Shown here piece by piece: positions 1 to 8,952 of a DNA stretch of 43,658 nt. Origin of the DNA: an uncultured Campylobacterales bacterium (GTDB taxonomy: Bacteria > Campylobacterota > Campylobacteria > Campylobacterales > Arcobacteraceae); NCBI GenBank assembly GCA_938084175.1, contig CALKDR010000004.1, forward strand, positions 1 through 43,658, written 5' to 3'. The notes below the pieces were generated by a model. The model searched no databases. It had not been told where the DNA came from and worked only from the letters and a program-made list of their open reading frames with translations. Both the position numbers and the translations under genes were made by a program. The stretch's first letter is position 1. Each line of letters opens with the position of its first letter.

Positions 1-1047
1 ACTGTTTTAGATTTAGAAAAGTTAGACTTAGAGCAATTATTTACAAAACCACCTGCAAGATATACAGAAGCTTCTTTAGTTAAAAAACTTGAAGCAGAGG
101 GAATTGGACGACCATCAACTTATGCTCCAACAATTTCTACAATTCAACAAAGAGAATATGTAGTAAAAACTGAAGATAAAAAACTTGCCCCTACTCCAAC
201 GGGCGAAATTGTAAATAGCTTTTTATCAGACCACTTCTCTGATATTATAAATCTAGGATTCACTGCAAAAATTGAAGCAGAGTTTGATGAAATTGCTGAG
301 GGTAATATCGCTTGGGAACAAGTTATGCAAGACTTCTATGGTAACTTCAAAAAGACTATAAACGAAAAAGAAGCAACTGTAAATAAAGAAGATTACTTAC
401 AAATTAGAGAAATAGGAACAGATCCTAAATCTGGGAAACCAATGAGTGCAAGAGTAGGAAGATTTGGTCCTTTTGTACAAATTGGAACAAAAGATGATGA
501 AGAAAAACCATTATTTGTAGCAATTCCAAAAGAATTGAATATGGATACTATTACAATGGATGAAGCATTATTTTTATTTACTCTTCCTAGAGTTGTAGGA
601 CAAACAAAAGATGGTGAAGATATAAAAGCAAATATTGGTAGATTTGGACCATATTTACAAGTGAAAACAAACTATTTCTCACTAAAAACAGATGATCCAT
701 ATAAAATAGAACTGCCAAGAGCTTTAGAAGTTATTCAAGAATTAACAGAAGCAAAAGCAAAAGCTACTATTAAAGTATTTGAAAAAGAAAAAATCAATGT
801 ATTAATAGGTAGATATGGTCCCTATATTAAGCAAGGTAGAAAAAACTACAAAATACCAAAAGGAAAAGTTGCCGAAGATTTAACACTTGAAGAGTGTGTA
901 GAAATTATAGATAATGATCCTAAATCTAAAACAGGTGCAAAAAAAGTTCCTACTAAAAAAACAGCATCTAAAAAAACTCCTGCTAAAAAAACAGCAGCTA
1001 AAAAACGAGTAGCTAAGAAAACAGCTGCAAAAAAAGAGTCAAAGTAA
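1..1047 (+). CDS. topA: DNA topoisomerase I, C-terminal part (5' end outside window)
   Basis: This is the 3' part of a type IA topoisomerase, which relaxes negatively supercoiled DNA. The frame is open from base 1, giving 348 visible residues. It begins in the core domain; the conserved segment ARYTEASLVKKLEAEGIGRP lies at about residues 20-39. Three C-terminal repeats centred on GRFGPF, GRFGPY and GRYGPY follow (about residues 155, 210 and 270), the usual topoisomerase C-terminal repeat. None of them has the Cys pairs of a zinc finger. The last 35 or so residues are a Lys/Ala/Thr tail built on KKTAAKK-like units, probably binding DNA without sequence specificity. The ATG at 325 is internal, not the start. 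The next gene begins 7 bases after the stop. Confidence 0.95.
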   Translation, partial: TVLDLEKLDLEQLFTKPPARYTEASLVKKLEAEGIGRPSTYAPTISTIQQREYVVKTEDKKLAPTPTGEIVNSFLSDHFSDIINLGFTAKIEAEFDEIAEGNIAWEQVMQDFYGNFKKTINEKEATVNKEDYLQIREIGTDPKSGKPMSARVGRFGPFVQIGTKDDEEKPLFVAIPKELNMDTITMDEALFLFTLPRVVGQTKDGEDIKANIGRFGPYLQVKTNYFSLKTDDPYKIELPRALEVIQELTEAKAKATIKVFEKEKINVLIGRYGPYIKQGRKNYKIPKGKVAEDLTLEECVEIIDNDPKSKTGAKKVPTKKTASKKTPAKKTAAKKRVAKKTAAKKESK

Positions 1048-1053
1048 AAAACA

Positions 1054-1566
1054 ATGAAAATTGGAATTCTCTCAGATAGTCACTTTAAAAGTGACTACAC
1101 TAAAGAAGTAATTGATTTATTAAAAGAAAAAGATTGCCAATATCTAATTCATGCAGGTGATTTATGTATTGAAAAAAACCTAGAACTTTTAAAAGAATCA
1201 AAACTTCCATATGTTAGTGTTTTTGGAAACAATGATATGAATTTAGTTTCTGTTTCTAACAAATATGTAATTAAACAAGAACCTTATTATTTTAAAATAA
1301 AAGAAATGACTTTTAAGTTAATGCATATGCCTTATCATCTAAGCCCTGATACAAATATAGTAATTTTCGGTCATACTCATATGTTTGAATGTGAATATAA
1401 AAATAATACATTGTTTATTAATCCAGGTGAAGTTTGTGCAAGAGAAAAGCCACAAATTGAGTGTGCACTACTAGAAATTAATGAAAATGAGTATATAATC
1501 TCACACTATTTTAAAGATATAAATAAAAAATTTTATGAAAAAGAAGAATACAAATATGAAAGATAA
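1054..1566 (+). CDS. YfcE/MJ0936-type metallophosphoesterase
   Basis: A 170-residue single-domain calcineurin-like phosphodiesterase. The metal-binding blocks appear in the expected order: DSH near residue 8 (SDSHF), HAGD near 34, GNND near 58, and GHTHMF near 106. The length is normal for the YfcE/MJ0936 family, whose members hydrolyse phosphodiesters in vitro; the natural substrate is unknown here. It lies 7 bases after topA and overlaps the likely bioB start by 11 bases, so the three genes are probably cotranscribed. Confidence 0.88.
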   Translation: MKIGILSDSHFKSDYTKEVIDLLKEKDCQYLIHAGDLCIEKNLELLKESKLPYVSVFGNNDMNLVSVSNKYVIKQEPYYFKIKEMTFKLMHMPYHLSPDTNIVIFGHTHMFECEYKNNTLFINPGEVCAREKPQIECALLEINENEYIISHYFKDINKKFYEKEEYKYER

Positions 1567-2425
1567 TGAAGAAATATTTTTATGTGCTATATGTAATGCT
1601 GAAAGCGGCACTTGTAATGAAGATTGTAAGTTTTGTACGCAAAGTGTAAGATATAAAGCAGATATTGTAAGATACAAATTAAAAAGTATTGAACAAATTA
1701 TAGAAGAAGCTAAAAGAGCAAGAGCAAATGGTGCTGTTGGTTTTTGTTTAGTAACAGCAGGACTTGGATTAACTGATAAAAAAACTAAGTTTATTGCAGA
1801 TGCTGCTCGTGCTGTTAAAGCTGAAAACTTAGGATTAAGACTAATAGCTTGTAATGGAACAGCTTCTGTTGAACAATTAAAAGAGTTAAAAGCCGCAGGT
1901 GTTGATAATTATAACCATAACTTAGAAACTTCAAGAGATTTTTATCCATCAATTTGTACTACTCACCCTTGGGATGATAGATATCAAACTTGTTTAAATG
2001 TTAAAGAAGCAGGACTTCAATTAGTTTGTGGTGGAATTTTTGGAATGGGTGAAACTCAAGAAGATAGAATTTCAATGATAAAAGCAATTGCATCATTAAA
2101 TCCTATGAACGTACCTTTAAACTTTTTCCATCCAAATGAAGCATTACCAATTGTTGAAAACACAATTACAAGAGAAGAAGCTTTTGATTTAATTACACTT
2201 TCAAGAGAATTAATTCCAAATGCTCATAAAATTATGGTTGCAGGTGGACGTGAGTTAATGTTTGGCGAAGAACAATATGAAATCTTTAACAGAGGTGCTA
2301 ACGCTTTTGTTATTGGTGATTATTTAACAACAGCTGGTAAAACTCCAAAAGATGATGTAGAAGCTTTAGAAGCTTTAGGTTTTAAAATTGCAAAAAACTT
2401 TCATAGAATAGAAGACGAGAAGTAA
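1556..2425 (+). CDS. bioB: Biotin synthase
   Basis: A radical SAM enzyme that inserts sulfur into dethiobiotin to give biotin. The [4Fe-4S]/SAM motif CNEDCKFC (C-x3-C-x2-C) is close to the N terminus, preceded by LCAICNAESGT. YNHNLETS and a C-terminal AGGRE segment are typical of BioB. An ATG at 1535 would add seven residues (MKKKNTN). I prefer the ATG at 1556, which gives 289 residues, because family members start only a few residues before the LCAI segment; an AAGAAG purine run lies about 10 bases upstream. No other biotin gene is in view, so this is an isolated bio gene inside a topA-led group. Confidence 0.93.
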   Translation: MKDNEEIFLCAICNAESGTCNEDCKFCTQSVRYKADIVRYKLKSIEQIIEEAKRARANGAVGFCLVTAGLGLTDKKTKFIADAARAVKAENLGLRLIACNGTASVEQLKELKAAGVDNYNHNLETSRDFYPSICTTHPWDDRYQTCLNVKEAGLQLVCGGIFGMGETQEDRISMIKAIASLNPMNVPLNFFHPNEALPIVENTITREEAFDLITLSRELIPNAHKIMVAGGRELMFGEEQYEIFNRGANAFVIGDYLTTAGKTPKDDVEALEALGFKIAKNFHRIEDEK

Positions 2426-2433
2426 AAAACTTA

Positions 2434-3597
2434 ATGAGTGAAGAAATATCAATAATTATATCAATATCATTGATAATATTTACTTCACCCTTAATTGCAA
2501 GGATGCTTAGACTTCCTTCAATTACAGTTGAAATTATTTTAGGTGCACTTGCAGGTTACTTTGCATTTATTATGGACCATGCAATTTTAGATTTAGTATC
2601 AAAATTAGGTTTTTTATATCTAATGTTTTTGGCAGGTCTTGAAGTTGATTTAAAAAAGATTGTAAATATATCTCCTACTATTTTAAAAAAATCTCTTATT
2701 TATAATGTCATTTTATTCTCTTTATCTGCATTAATTACATTTTATTTAGACACTGGATATATTTTCGTAGTTATTCTTCCACTTATTTCAATAGGGTTAT
2801 TAGCAGCTTTGAAAAAAGAGTATGGTGATGTTGAGTGGATAAGACTAGCAATACTTGTAGGACTTATAGGTGAGATTGTATCTATCTTTGCACTTACAAC
2901 CGTATCAGCAGCTTTAGAGTTTGGTATTGGCGAAGAGTTTTATAGAACTATGTTCTTATTTGTAATGTTCTTAGTTTCTATGATTATTATATATAAAGTT
3001 TTCCATAATCTTATTTGGTGGTTTCCTGAAATTAAAGCATATTTAATGCCAAAAGAAGACCATCAAGAACAAGATATTAGAATATCTATGTCAATCTTTT
3101 TTTTAATGATCGCAGTTATGATGTTGTTAAATCTAAAAGTAGCTTTTGGTGCATTTATAGCAGGTATGTTTATTACAACATTTTTTGAAAAACATAATAA
3201 GCAATTACCACATAAATTAGAGAGTTTTGGTTTTGGTTGGTTAGTTCCTATTTTCTTTATTTCTGTTGGAGCTTCTTTTGAATTAAGTGCATTATTACAA
3301 GATGGATTATTAGTAAAAGCTTTATTAATAGTTGCAGCTATGATTTCAATTAGATTTGTAGCTTCATTGTTATTTGTACAAGAAATGGGATGGAATAGAT
3401 TTTATATGATAGGACTTACACACTCAATGCCTATCACACTTTTAATAGCAGTTACAACACTTGCTTATAACAATCATACAATTGATCAAGAATATTATTA
3501 TGCGTTTATTTTAGCTGCTATTTTAGAAGTTCTCATTGTAATGATTCTAATTAAGTTTTTTGCAAACTTAATTGGAAAGACTAAGGATGTTGATTAA
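2434..3597 (+). CDS. KefB-type cation:proton antiporter
   Basis: A 387-residue polytopic membrane protein of the Na+/H+ exchanger superfamily (monovalent cation:proton antiporter-2 type). About 11-12 hydrophobic segments fill the whole length. Family features include the N-terminal half PLIARMLRLPSITVEIILGA and FLAGLEVDL. There is no C-terminal TrkA-N nucleotide-binding domain, so it is a membrane-domain-only member and lacks the gating module of true KefB/KefC. The ion is not predictable from sequence; K+ or Na+ are plausible. It follows bioB by 8 bases. Its last 30 bases overlap the end of the opposite-strand AMIN-domain gene. Confidence 0.88.
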   Translation: MSEEISIIISISLIIFTSPLIARMLRLPSITVEIILGALAGYFAFIMDHAILDLVSKLGFLYLMFLAGLEVDLKKIVNISPTILKKSLIYNVILFSLSALITFYLDTGYIFVVILPLISIGLLAALKKEYGDVEWIRLAILVGLIGEIVSIFALTTVSAALEFGIGEEFYRTMFLFVMFLVSMIIIYKVFHNLIWWFPEIKAYLMPKEDHQEQDIRISMSIFFLMIAVMMLLNLKVAFGAFIAGMFITTFFEKHNKQLPHKLESFGFGWLVPIFFISVGASFELSALLQDGLLVKALLIVAAMISIRFVASLLFVQEMGWNRFYMIGLTHSMPITLLIAVTTLAYNNHTIDQEYYYAFILAAILEVLIVMILIKFFANLIGKTKDVD

Positions 3598-4224
3598 CCC
3601 ATCTGTATAAATTACTTTGTACATTGATGGTTTGTTTTCTAATTGAATAACAACTCTATAAAAGTTTTCTTTTTTATGACTTCCAACTGCTATTTTTTTA
3701 AAGTTACTTGAATCTAATGTATCTCTTTTAGTATAAAAATTCTTTCTAGCTTTATAATCAATAATAAGTTTATTCTCTTTTTCTAGTGCAAATTTTTTAG
3801 ATACTCTATCTTTTGTATGTAAAACTATTTTTTCATCATTGTATTGTACTTTTATAAAATCTAAAAGTACTTTTGTTTTCATCATTACAAGCTCTTCATC
3901 TAAAATATCTGTTCTAGGTTTTACAAAAACAACTTGTTTTGGTTCAACAATTTTTGTTTTTTCTAACTCTCTTTTCACAAGTTTTTTTACTTTGCTTTCT
4001 GATTGAACTTGAGCTTTTTTGATTAGTTTTTTTACTTCTTTTTTTGTATAAGTTTTCTCTACTTTAAGTGCAGGTTTTAACTTTTCAATAGCTTCTTTAA
4101 CTTTTTGCTCAATTATTCTTGCAGCTTCTTCTTCATAAGCATTTGTAGCTTCAAATGGATTTTCTCTAGCATTTAAATTAAATGCTAAAACAAGTGTTAA
4201 TGTAAATAAAAATAAAGTTTTCAT
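3568..4224 (-). CDS. AMIN-domain periplasmic protein
   Basis: A 218-residue exported protein. Residues 1-19 form a signal peptide (MKTLFLFTLTLVLAFNLNA). A charged Lys/Glu-rich helical region (about 30-100) comes next, probably coiled coil, and then a C-terminal beta-rich AMIN-like domain (about 118-216). AMIN domains target cell-wall enzymes or secretins to peptidoglycan or pili; no catalytic domain is present here, so the role is probably structural. Its ATG overlaps the stop of the upstream FtsB-like gene by 4 bases, giving the block recA, eno, ftsB-like, AMIN, an order shared with other Campylobacterota. The 3' end overlaps the antiporter gene by 30 bases. Confidence 0.78.
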   Translation of the reverse strand: MKTLFLFTLTLVLAFNLNARENPFEATNAYEEEAARIIEQKVKEAIEKLKPALKVEKTYTKKEVKKLIKKAQVQSESKVKKLVKRELEKTKIVEPKQVVFVKPRTDILDEELVMMKTKVLLDFIKVQYNDEKIVLHTKDRVSKKFALEKENKLIIDYKARKNFYTKRDTLDSSNFKKIAVGSHKKENFYRVVIQLENKPSMYKVIYTDGLINILSLSN

Positions 4225-4463
4225 TCTTCAGGCTCCAGATTTTTTAATTCAAAATATTCTTTTTGTAAATATGCATTATCTTCTTGTAATCTAATAATTT
4301 CATTTTCTAAATATGTCTTTTTGTTTTTCAAAGAACTATAAACTTCTAATGAACTTTTTCCAAAAAGAATATTTGCTACGTGATACGAAAGAAATATAGT
4401 AATCGCAATAGAAGCTATTGCAATTGCTATAAATTTTTTGTAATTACTTAGAAAGTTTTTCAT
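4221..4463 (-). CDS. FtsB/DivIC-like septum formation initiator
   Basis: An 80-residue bitopic membrane protein with one transmembrane segment at about residues 11-33, followed by a heptad-like coiled coil (about 40-75). This is the layout and length of FtsB/DivIC proteins, which connect divisome subunits in the periplasm. The sequence itself is too short and low in complexity for certainty; position just after eno supports the call, since ftsB follows eno in many proteobacteria. It lies 12 bases downstream of eno and overlaps the AMIN-domain gene by 4 bases (ATGA), so it is likely translated in tandem. Confidence 0.75.
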   Translation of the reverse strand: MKNFLSNYKKFIAIAIASIAITIFLSYHVANILFGKSSLEVYSSLKNKKTYLENEIIRLQEDNAYLQKEYFELKNLEPEE

Positions 4464-4475
4464 AAGTTATCTTAA

Positions 4476-5759
<1,284 letters not shown>

Positions 5760-5856
5760 CTATTCTTGTAATTTGAATGATTATATCTAAAATTTGATTT
5801 TGGTTTGCTTTGTTAGAAATATATTTTTTAGTTATTAAATTTGAGTAGTAAATAAG

Positions 5857-5882
5857 ATGCAAAGAGACTAATCTCTTTGCAT
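5857..5882 (-). terminator. Perfect 11-bp hairpin between recA and eno
   Basis: ATGCAAAGAGA and its exact reverse complement TCTCTTTGCAT are separated by the 4-base loop CTAA. It lies 17 bases after the recA stop. Downstream of the stem in the recA direction there is only CTTATTTACTAC, a poor U-tract, so it may be a leaky terminator, an attenuator, or an RNA-stabilising 3' end rather than a full stop between recA and eno. Confidence 0.6.
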
Positions 5883-5898
5883 TAAAAAGTTTTGTTTT

Positions 5899-6942
5899 TT
5901 AGTCTTCTTCGTTGTCTTCAGGTTCTTTTAAAGAGCCTTTTAATATTTCATCATTTACACCCATTGCATCTAAGATTTTTCCTTCAATCTCTTTTGCAAT
6001 TTCAGGGTTTTCTCTTAAGAACACTTTTGAGTTTTCTTTACCTTGACCAATTTTTGCATCACCGTATGAGAACCAAGCTCCTGCTTTATCAACAATATCG
6101 AGTTTAACACCATAATCAACTAATTCACCCATTTTTGAAATACCCTCACCAAACATGATGTCAAATTCTGCAAGTTTAAATGGAGCTGCTACTTTATTTT
6201 TCACAACTTTTACTTTTACTCTATTTCCAATTGAATTATCACCTTGTTTAAGTGTTGCAATTCTTCTAATATCAAGTCTTACAGATGAATAGAATTTAAG
6301 TGCATTTCCACCTGTTGTAGTTTCAGGTGATCCGTATCCTGTCATTCCAATTTTCATTCTAATTTGGTTAATAAAGATTACTGTACAGTTCATTTTATTT
6401 AATAAACCAGTAATTTTTCTTAAGGCTTTAGACATAAGTCTAGCTTGAACACCAACTTGTTGGTCATCCATATCTCCATCAATTTCTACTTTTGGAGTAA
6501 GAGCTGCAACTGAATCAATTACAACTAAATCAACAGCACCTGATCTTATTACCGTTTCCATAATTTCTAAAGCTTGCTCACCAAAATCAGGTTGAGATAC
6601 AAGTAAGTTATCAATATCAACACCAAGGTTTTTTGCATACATAGTATCTAGTGCATGTTCTGCATCAATAAACGCACAAACACCACCTGCTTTTTGACAC
6701 TCAGCAATTGCATGAAGTGTTAATGTAGTTTTACCAGAACTCTCAGGTCCATAAATCTCAATAACTCTACCTTGAGGAATTCCACCAACACCTAAAGCTA
6801 AATCAAGTCCTAAAGAACCTGTAGAAATAGCTTCTGTTGGAATTACTTCTTTATCCCCCAGTCTCATAAGAGTACCTTTTCCAAATGCTTTGTCTATTTG
6901 TTTTATTGCTAAGTCGAGTGATTTTTTTTGATTATCGTCCAT
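5899..6942 (-). CDS. recA: Recombinase RecA
   Basis: The central homologous-recombination ATPase, which forms filaments on single-stranded DNA. It has 347 residues. Walker [10 protein letters not shown] is at 65-73, the Walker B region [10 protein letters not shown] near 138-147, and the MAW/loop segments [12 protein letters not shown] and [15 protein letters not shown] are intact. The C-terminal tail is acidic (EPEDNEED), as usual. A ribosome binding site AGGAAATAAA sits directly before the ATG. No LexA box was seen, which agrees with the absence of a classical SOS regulon in Campylobacterota. It heads the recA-eno-ftsB-AMIN block. Confidence 0.98.
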   Translation of the reverse strand: MDDNQKKSLDLAIKQIDKAFGKGTLMRLGDKEVIPTEAISTGSLGLDLALGVGGIPQGRVIEIYGPESSGKTTLTLHAIAECQKAGGVCAFIDAEHALDTMYAKNLGVDIDNLLVSQPDFGEQALEIMETVIRSGAVDLVVIDSVAALTPKVEIDGDMDDQQVGVQARLMSKALRKITGLLNKMNCTVIFINQIRMKIGMTGYGSPETTTGGNALKFYSSVRLDIRRIATLKQGDNSIGNRVKVKVVKNKVAAPFKLAEFDIMFGEGISKMGELVDYGVKLDIVDKAGAWFSYGDAKIGQGKENSKVFLRENPEIAKEIEGKILDAMGVNDEILKGSLKEPEDNEED

Positions 6943-6984
6943 TTTATTTCCTAGTGTTTATTTCTTTTATTTAATTATTAGGGA

Positions 6985-6990
6985 ATTTTA
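6985..6990 (-). promoter_or_regulatory. Candidate extended -10 of recA
   Basis: On the minus strand TGC is followed by TAAAAT, an extended -10 element, 42 bases before the recA ATG. No recognisable -35 is present, which is common for sigma-70 promoters in this phylum. The rest of the stretch from 6943 to about 7197 is AT-rich and shows no other feature. Confidence 0.45.
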
Positions 6991-7197
6991 GCAGATTTTT
7001 TTTAAAGTACGTAGTTTTATTGCAAATTGTAAGATTTTTTATTTTTTATCATTTTAATCTTTTTTATCTTGTGCTATTCTTTCTACACTTTGGATAGTTT
7101 TAATATGTGAATTTACTCTTTTTTTCATAAAAAAAGCTTTTATATGATTTGCTAGAATTTTTGTATATTTTTGTTGTTTCTTGAATCTTTTCAAAAG

Positions 7198-7403
7198 TTG
7201 CTAGTTTTTTTATATTTTGATTTATCATTTACTGTAGAAGAAAGTCTAATCGAAGAACTTTCAGAATTAGCAACAATAACAGGTAAAAAAAAACACAAGT
7301 AATAAGAGAAGCTTTACAAGATTATTTTGATACTGAGTCTGTTATTAAAAACAGTATCTCACAAAGATTTAAGAAACACATTTTGCTTCTAATCCAGTTT
7401 TAA
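7198..7403 (+). pseudogene. Decayed ribbon-helix-helix antitoxin
   Basis: The frame beginning near 7213 encodes DLSFTVEESLIEELSELA, then TITGKKK, and after a one-base shift TQVIREALQDYFDTE. Together they make an RHH/CopG-type DNA-binding fold very like the intact antitoxin at 35023. The shift falls in a run of nine A (7285-7293); as written, the first frame stops at 7300-7302. No ATG precedes it; the only candidate is a TTG at 7198 without a clear ribosome binding site. No intact toxin gene follows. A short third-frame stretch (7372-7470) is open but unrecognised. I read this as a relic toxin-antitoxin locus. Confidence 0.6.
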
Positions 7404-7450
7404 CCAAAATTAAAAAGTTAAAAACACCTTTTGATAGAGTTTGTAGTTTT

Positions 7451-7683
7451 TTAGGCAAAATTAGAACTTAAATTAAGACTTTTATCAGTTGACATTGTGT
7501 AAGTATTACCAGCTTAAGTATAATCTGTACCAAATGTTAAAGCAGTTTTAAAAGCAGCTTTAGTAGTAGCATCCATCCCTGAAATAGTCATACCTGTTTT
7601 AAAGTAAGTGAGTCAACATCTCTTGATAAAGCAATAGTTTCAGCAGGACTACCTCCAGCTACATTGGTAGAAGTAAGAAACAT
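7451..7683 (-). pseudogene. Decayed C-terminal remnant of an unidentified protein
   Basis: On the minus strand, 7683 downward reads MFLTSTNVAGGSPAETIALS and continues RDVDSLTLK. After a one-base shift in an A run (near 7600) it continues GMTISGMDATTKAAFK, ALTFGTDYT, an in-frame TAA, then AGNTYTMSTDKSLNLSSNFA and a natural stop at 7451-7453. The Thr/Ser/Gly-rich, beta-like composition suggests a surface, phage or adhesin-type protein, but I do not recognise the family. The upstream part has no open frame. It lies between trmA and the RHH relic. Confidence 0.4.
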
Positions 7684-7772
7684 AAATTCTCTTCTTCGGA
7701 ATCAATTGATACCTAAGTTGTATATCTTAAACATGACTTACTAATTCTTAAATTAGATTAAATTTATATGTT

Positions 7773-8900
7773 TTATTTAATCTTTTTTAATATAACACCC
7801 GTTTCAATATGATTTGTATAAGCGAACTGGTCAAACAATGCAAAATTTAGAATTTCATGTGTTTTTGCAAGCTCACTTAAATCTCTATGTAAAGTTTCAG
7901 GATTACAAGAAATATATATTATTTGCTCAAAATCTTTTACTAAAGCTCTTGTGGTATCATCAAGACCAGCTCTTGGAGGATCTACAAAAATAGAATCAAA
8001 ATCATAATCTTTTAGATTTATATCTTTAAGTCTTGAAAATACTCTTTTTTCTTCTAAAGCTTCTACAAACTCTTCTGCACTCATTCTAATAAACTCTATT
8101 TTAGTATTGTTGTTTAACTCGCAGTTTGTTTTTGCAGATTTGATTGATGTTTTTGATATTTCTGTTGCTAGAACTTTTCTATATTTGCTTGAAAGAGGAA
8201 TTGTAAAGTTTCCACCGCCACAGTATAACTCACATAGGTCTTTGTCCGAATTTTCAATATTATCTAAAACCCAAGAAATCATTCCTATGTTTACTTTTGT
8301 ATTTGGTTGTGTGAAACCACCTTCTATATATCTGAAGTTATAGTTTGTATTATTGATTTGTAGTGTTTCATTTATATAGTCGTTTTGTAAAACTATTTTT
8401 TGTTTTCTTGAACGACCTATTATTTTGATATTGAACTTTTGTGATAACTCAAGTGCTTTAACATTCCAATCCTCTTCTAGTTTTCTATGATAAATCAAAG
8501 TTACAAGCATATCTTTTGTAGATGAACCTAAAAACTCTATTGCAAATATTTTAAAGTTTAGTACTTTGTCTTTTTGAATTTCTTCTAATAATTTTGGCAT
8601 AAGTTCCGCAATTTGAGTACTTACTATTTGACATGAGTTTATTTCTAATACATTTTTATCAATACTTGTCATTGCATATGATAGTGTTACATTATTTTCT
8701 TCATCAAAGTTTTTCCATATTTTAAACTCTGCTCTTGTTCTGAAGTTTTGTTCAGCACTTTTTACAATATCAAAATCAATATCTATAAAGTTTGAAAATC
8801 TTTCTTTTTCTCTTTGTATTTTAAAATCTAACTGTTTCTCATATCCTAAATCATGTATTGTACATGAGCCACATTTGCCAAAATATTCGCAATTCATCAA
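7773..8900 (-). CDS. trmA: tRNA (uracil-5-)-methyltransferase
   Basis: A SAM-dependent methyltransferase of the TrmA/RlmD family, making 5-methyluridine (T54) in tRNA. The SAM-binding motif LCELYCGGGNFTIPLS is at about 218-233, DPPRAGLDD near 308, and the catalytic Cys in YISCNPETL near 330. The 375-residue length and FTQPNTKVN segment fit TrmA rather than the longer RlmD/RlmC, which carry a four-Cys iron-sulfur cluster and often a TRAM domain. The N-terminal CEYFGKCGSC has three Cys, so an rRNA methyltransferase cannot be fully excluded. It is monocistronic, divergent from the helicase gene and separated from recA by 830 bases of decayed sequence. Confidence 0.88.
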   Translation of the reverse strand: MMNCEYFGKCGSCTIHDLGYEKQLDFKIQREKERFSNFIDIDFDIVKSAEQNFRTRAEFKIWKNFDEENNVTLSYAMTSIDKNVLEINSCQIVSTQIAELMPKLLEEIQKDKVLNFKIFAIEFLGSSTKDMLVTLIYHRKLEEDWNVKALELSQKFNIKIIGRSRKQKIVLQNDYINETLQINNTNYNFRYIEGGFTQPNTKVNIGMISWVLDNIENSDKDLCELYCGGGNFTIPLSSKYRKVLATEISKTSIKSAKTNCELNNNTKIEFIRMSAEEFVEALEEKRVFSRLKDINLKDYDFDSIFVDPPRAGLDDTTRALVKDFEQIIYISCNPETLHRDLSELAKTHEILNFALFDQFAYTNHIETGVILKKIK

Positions 8901-8952
8901 CTATCCTTAGTTATTTAATGCGGTATTATATTCAATTGATTATAATACACAC

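Noticed and set aside
925-1040. Short repeats resembling a repeat array
   Set aside because: They are codon repeats of the lysine-rich TopA tail, not direct repeats with spacers; no CRISPR array seen anywhere.
5892-6107. Plus-strand frame inside recA
   Set aside because: Antisense shadow of the recA 3' end; Leu/Phe/His-rich, no family resemblance.
6943-7772. Prophage or insertion sequence remnant in the gene-free stretch
   Set aside because: No terminal inverted repeats, target duplications, transposase or integrase fragments; only the two relics described.
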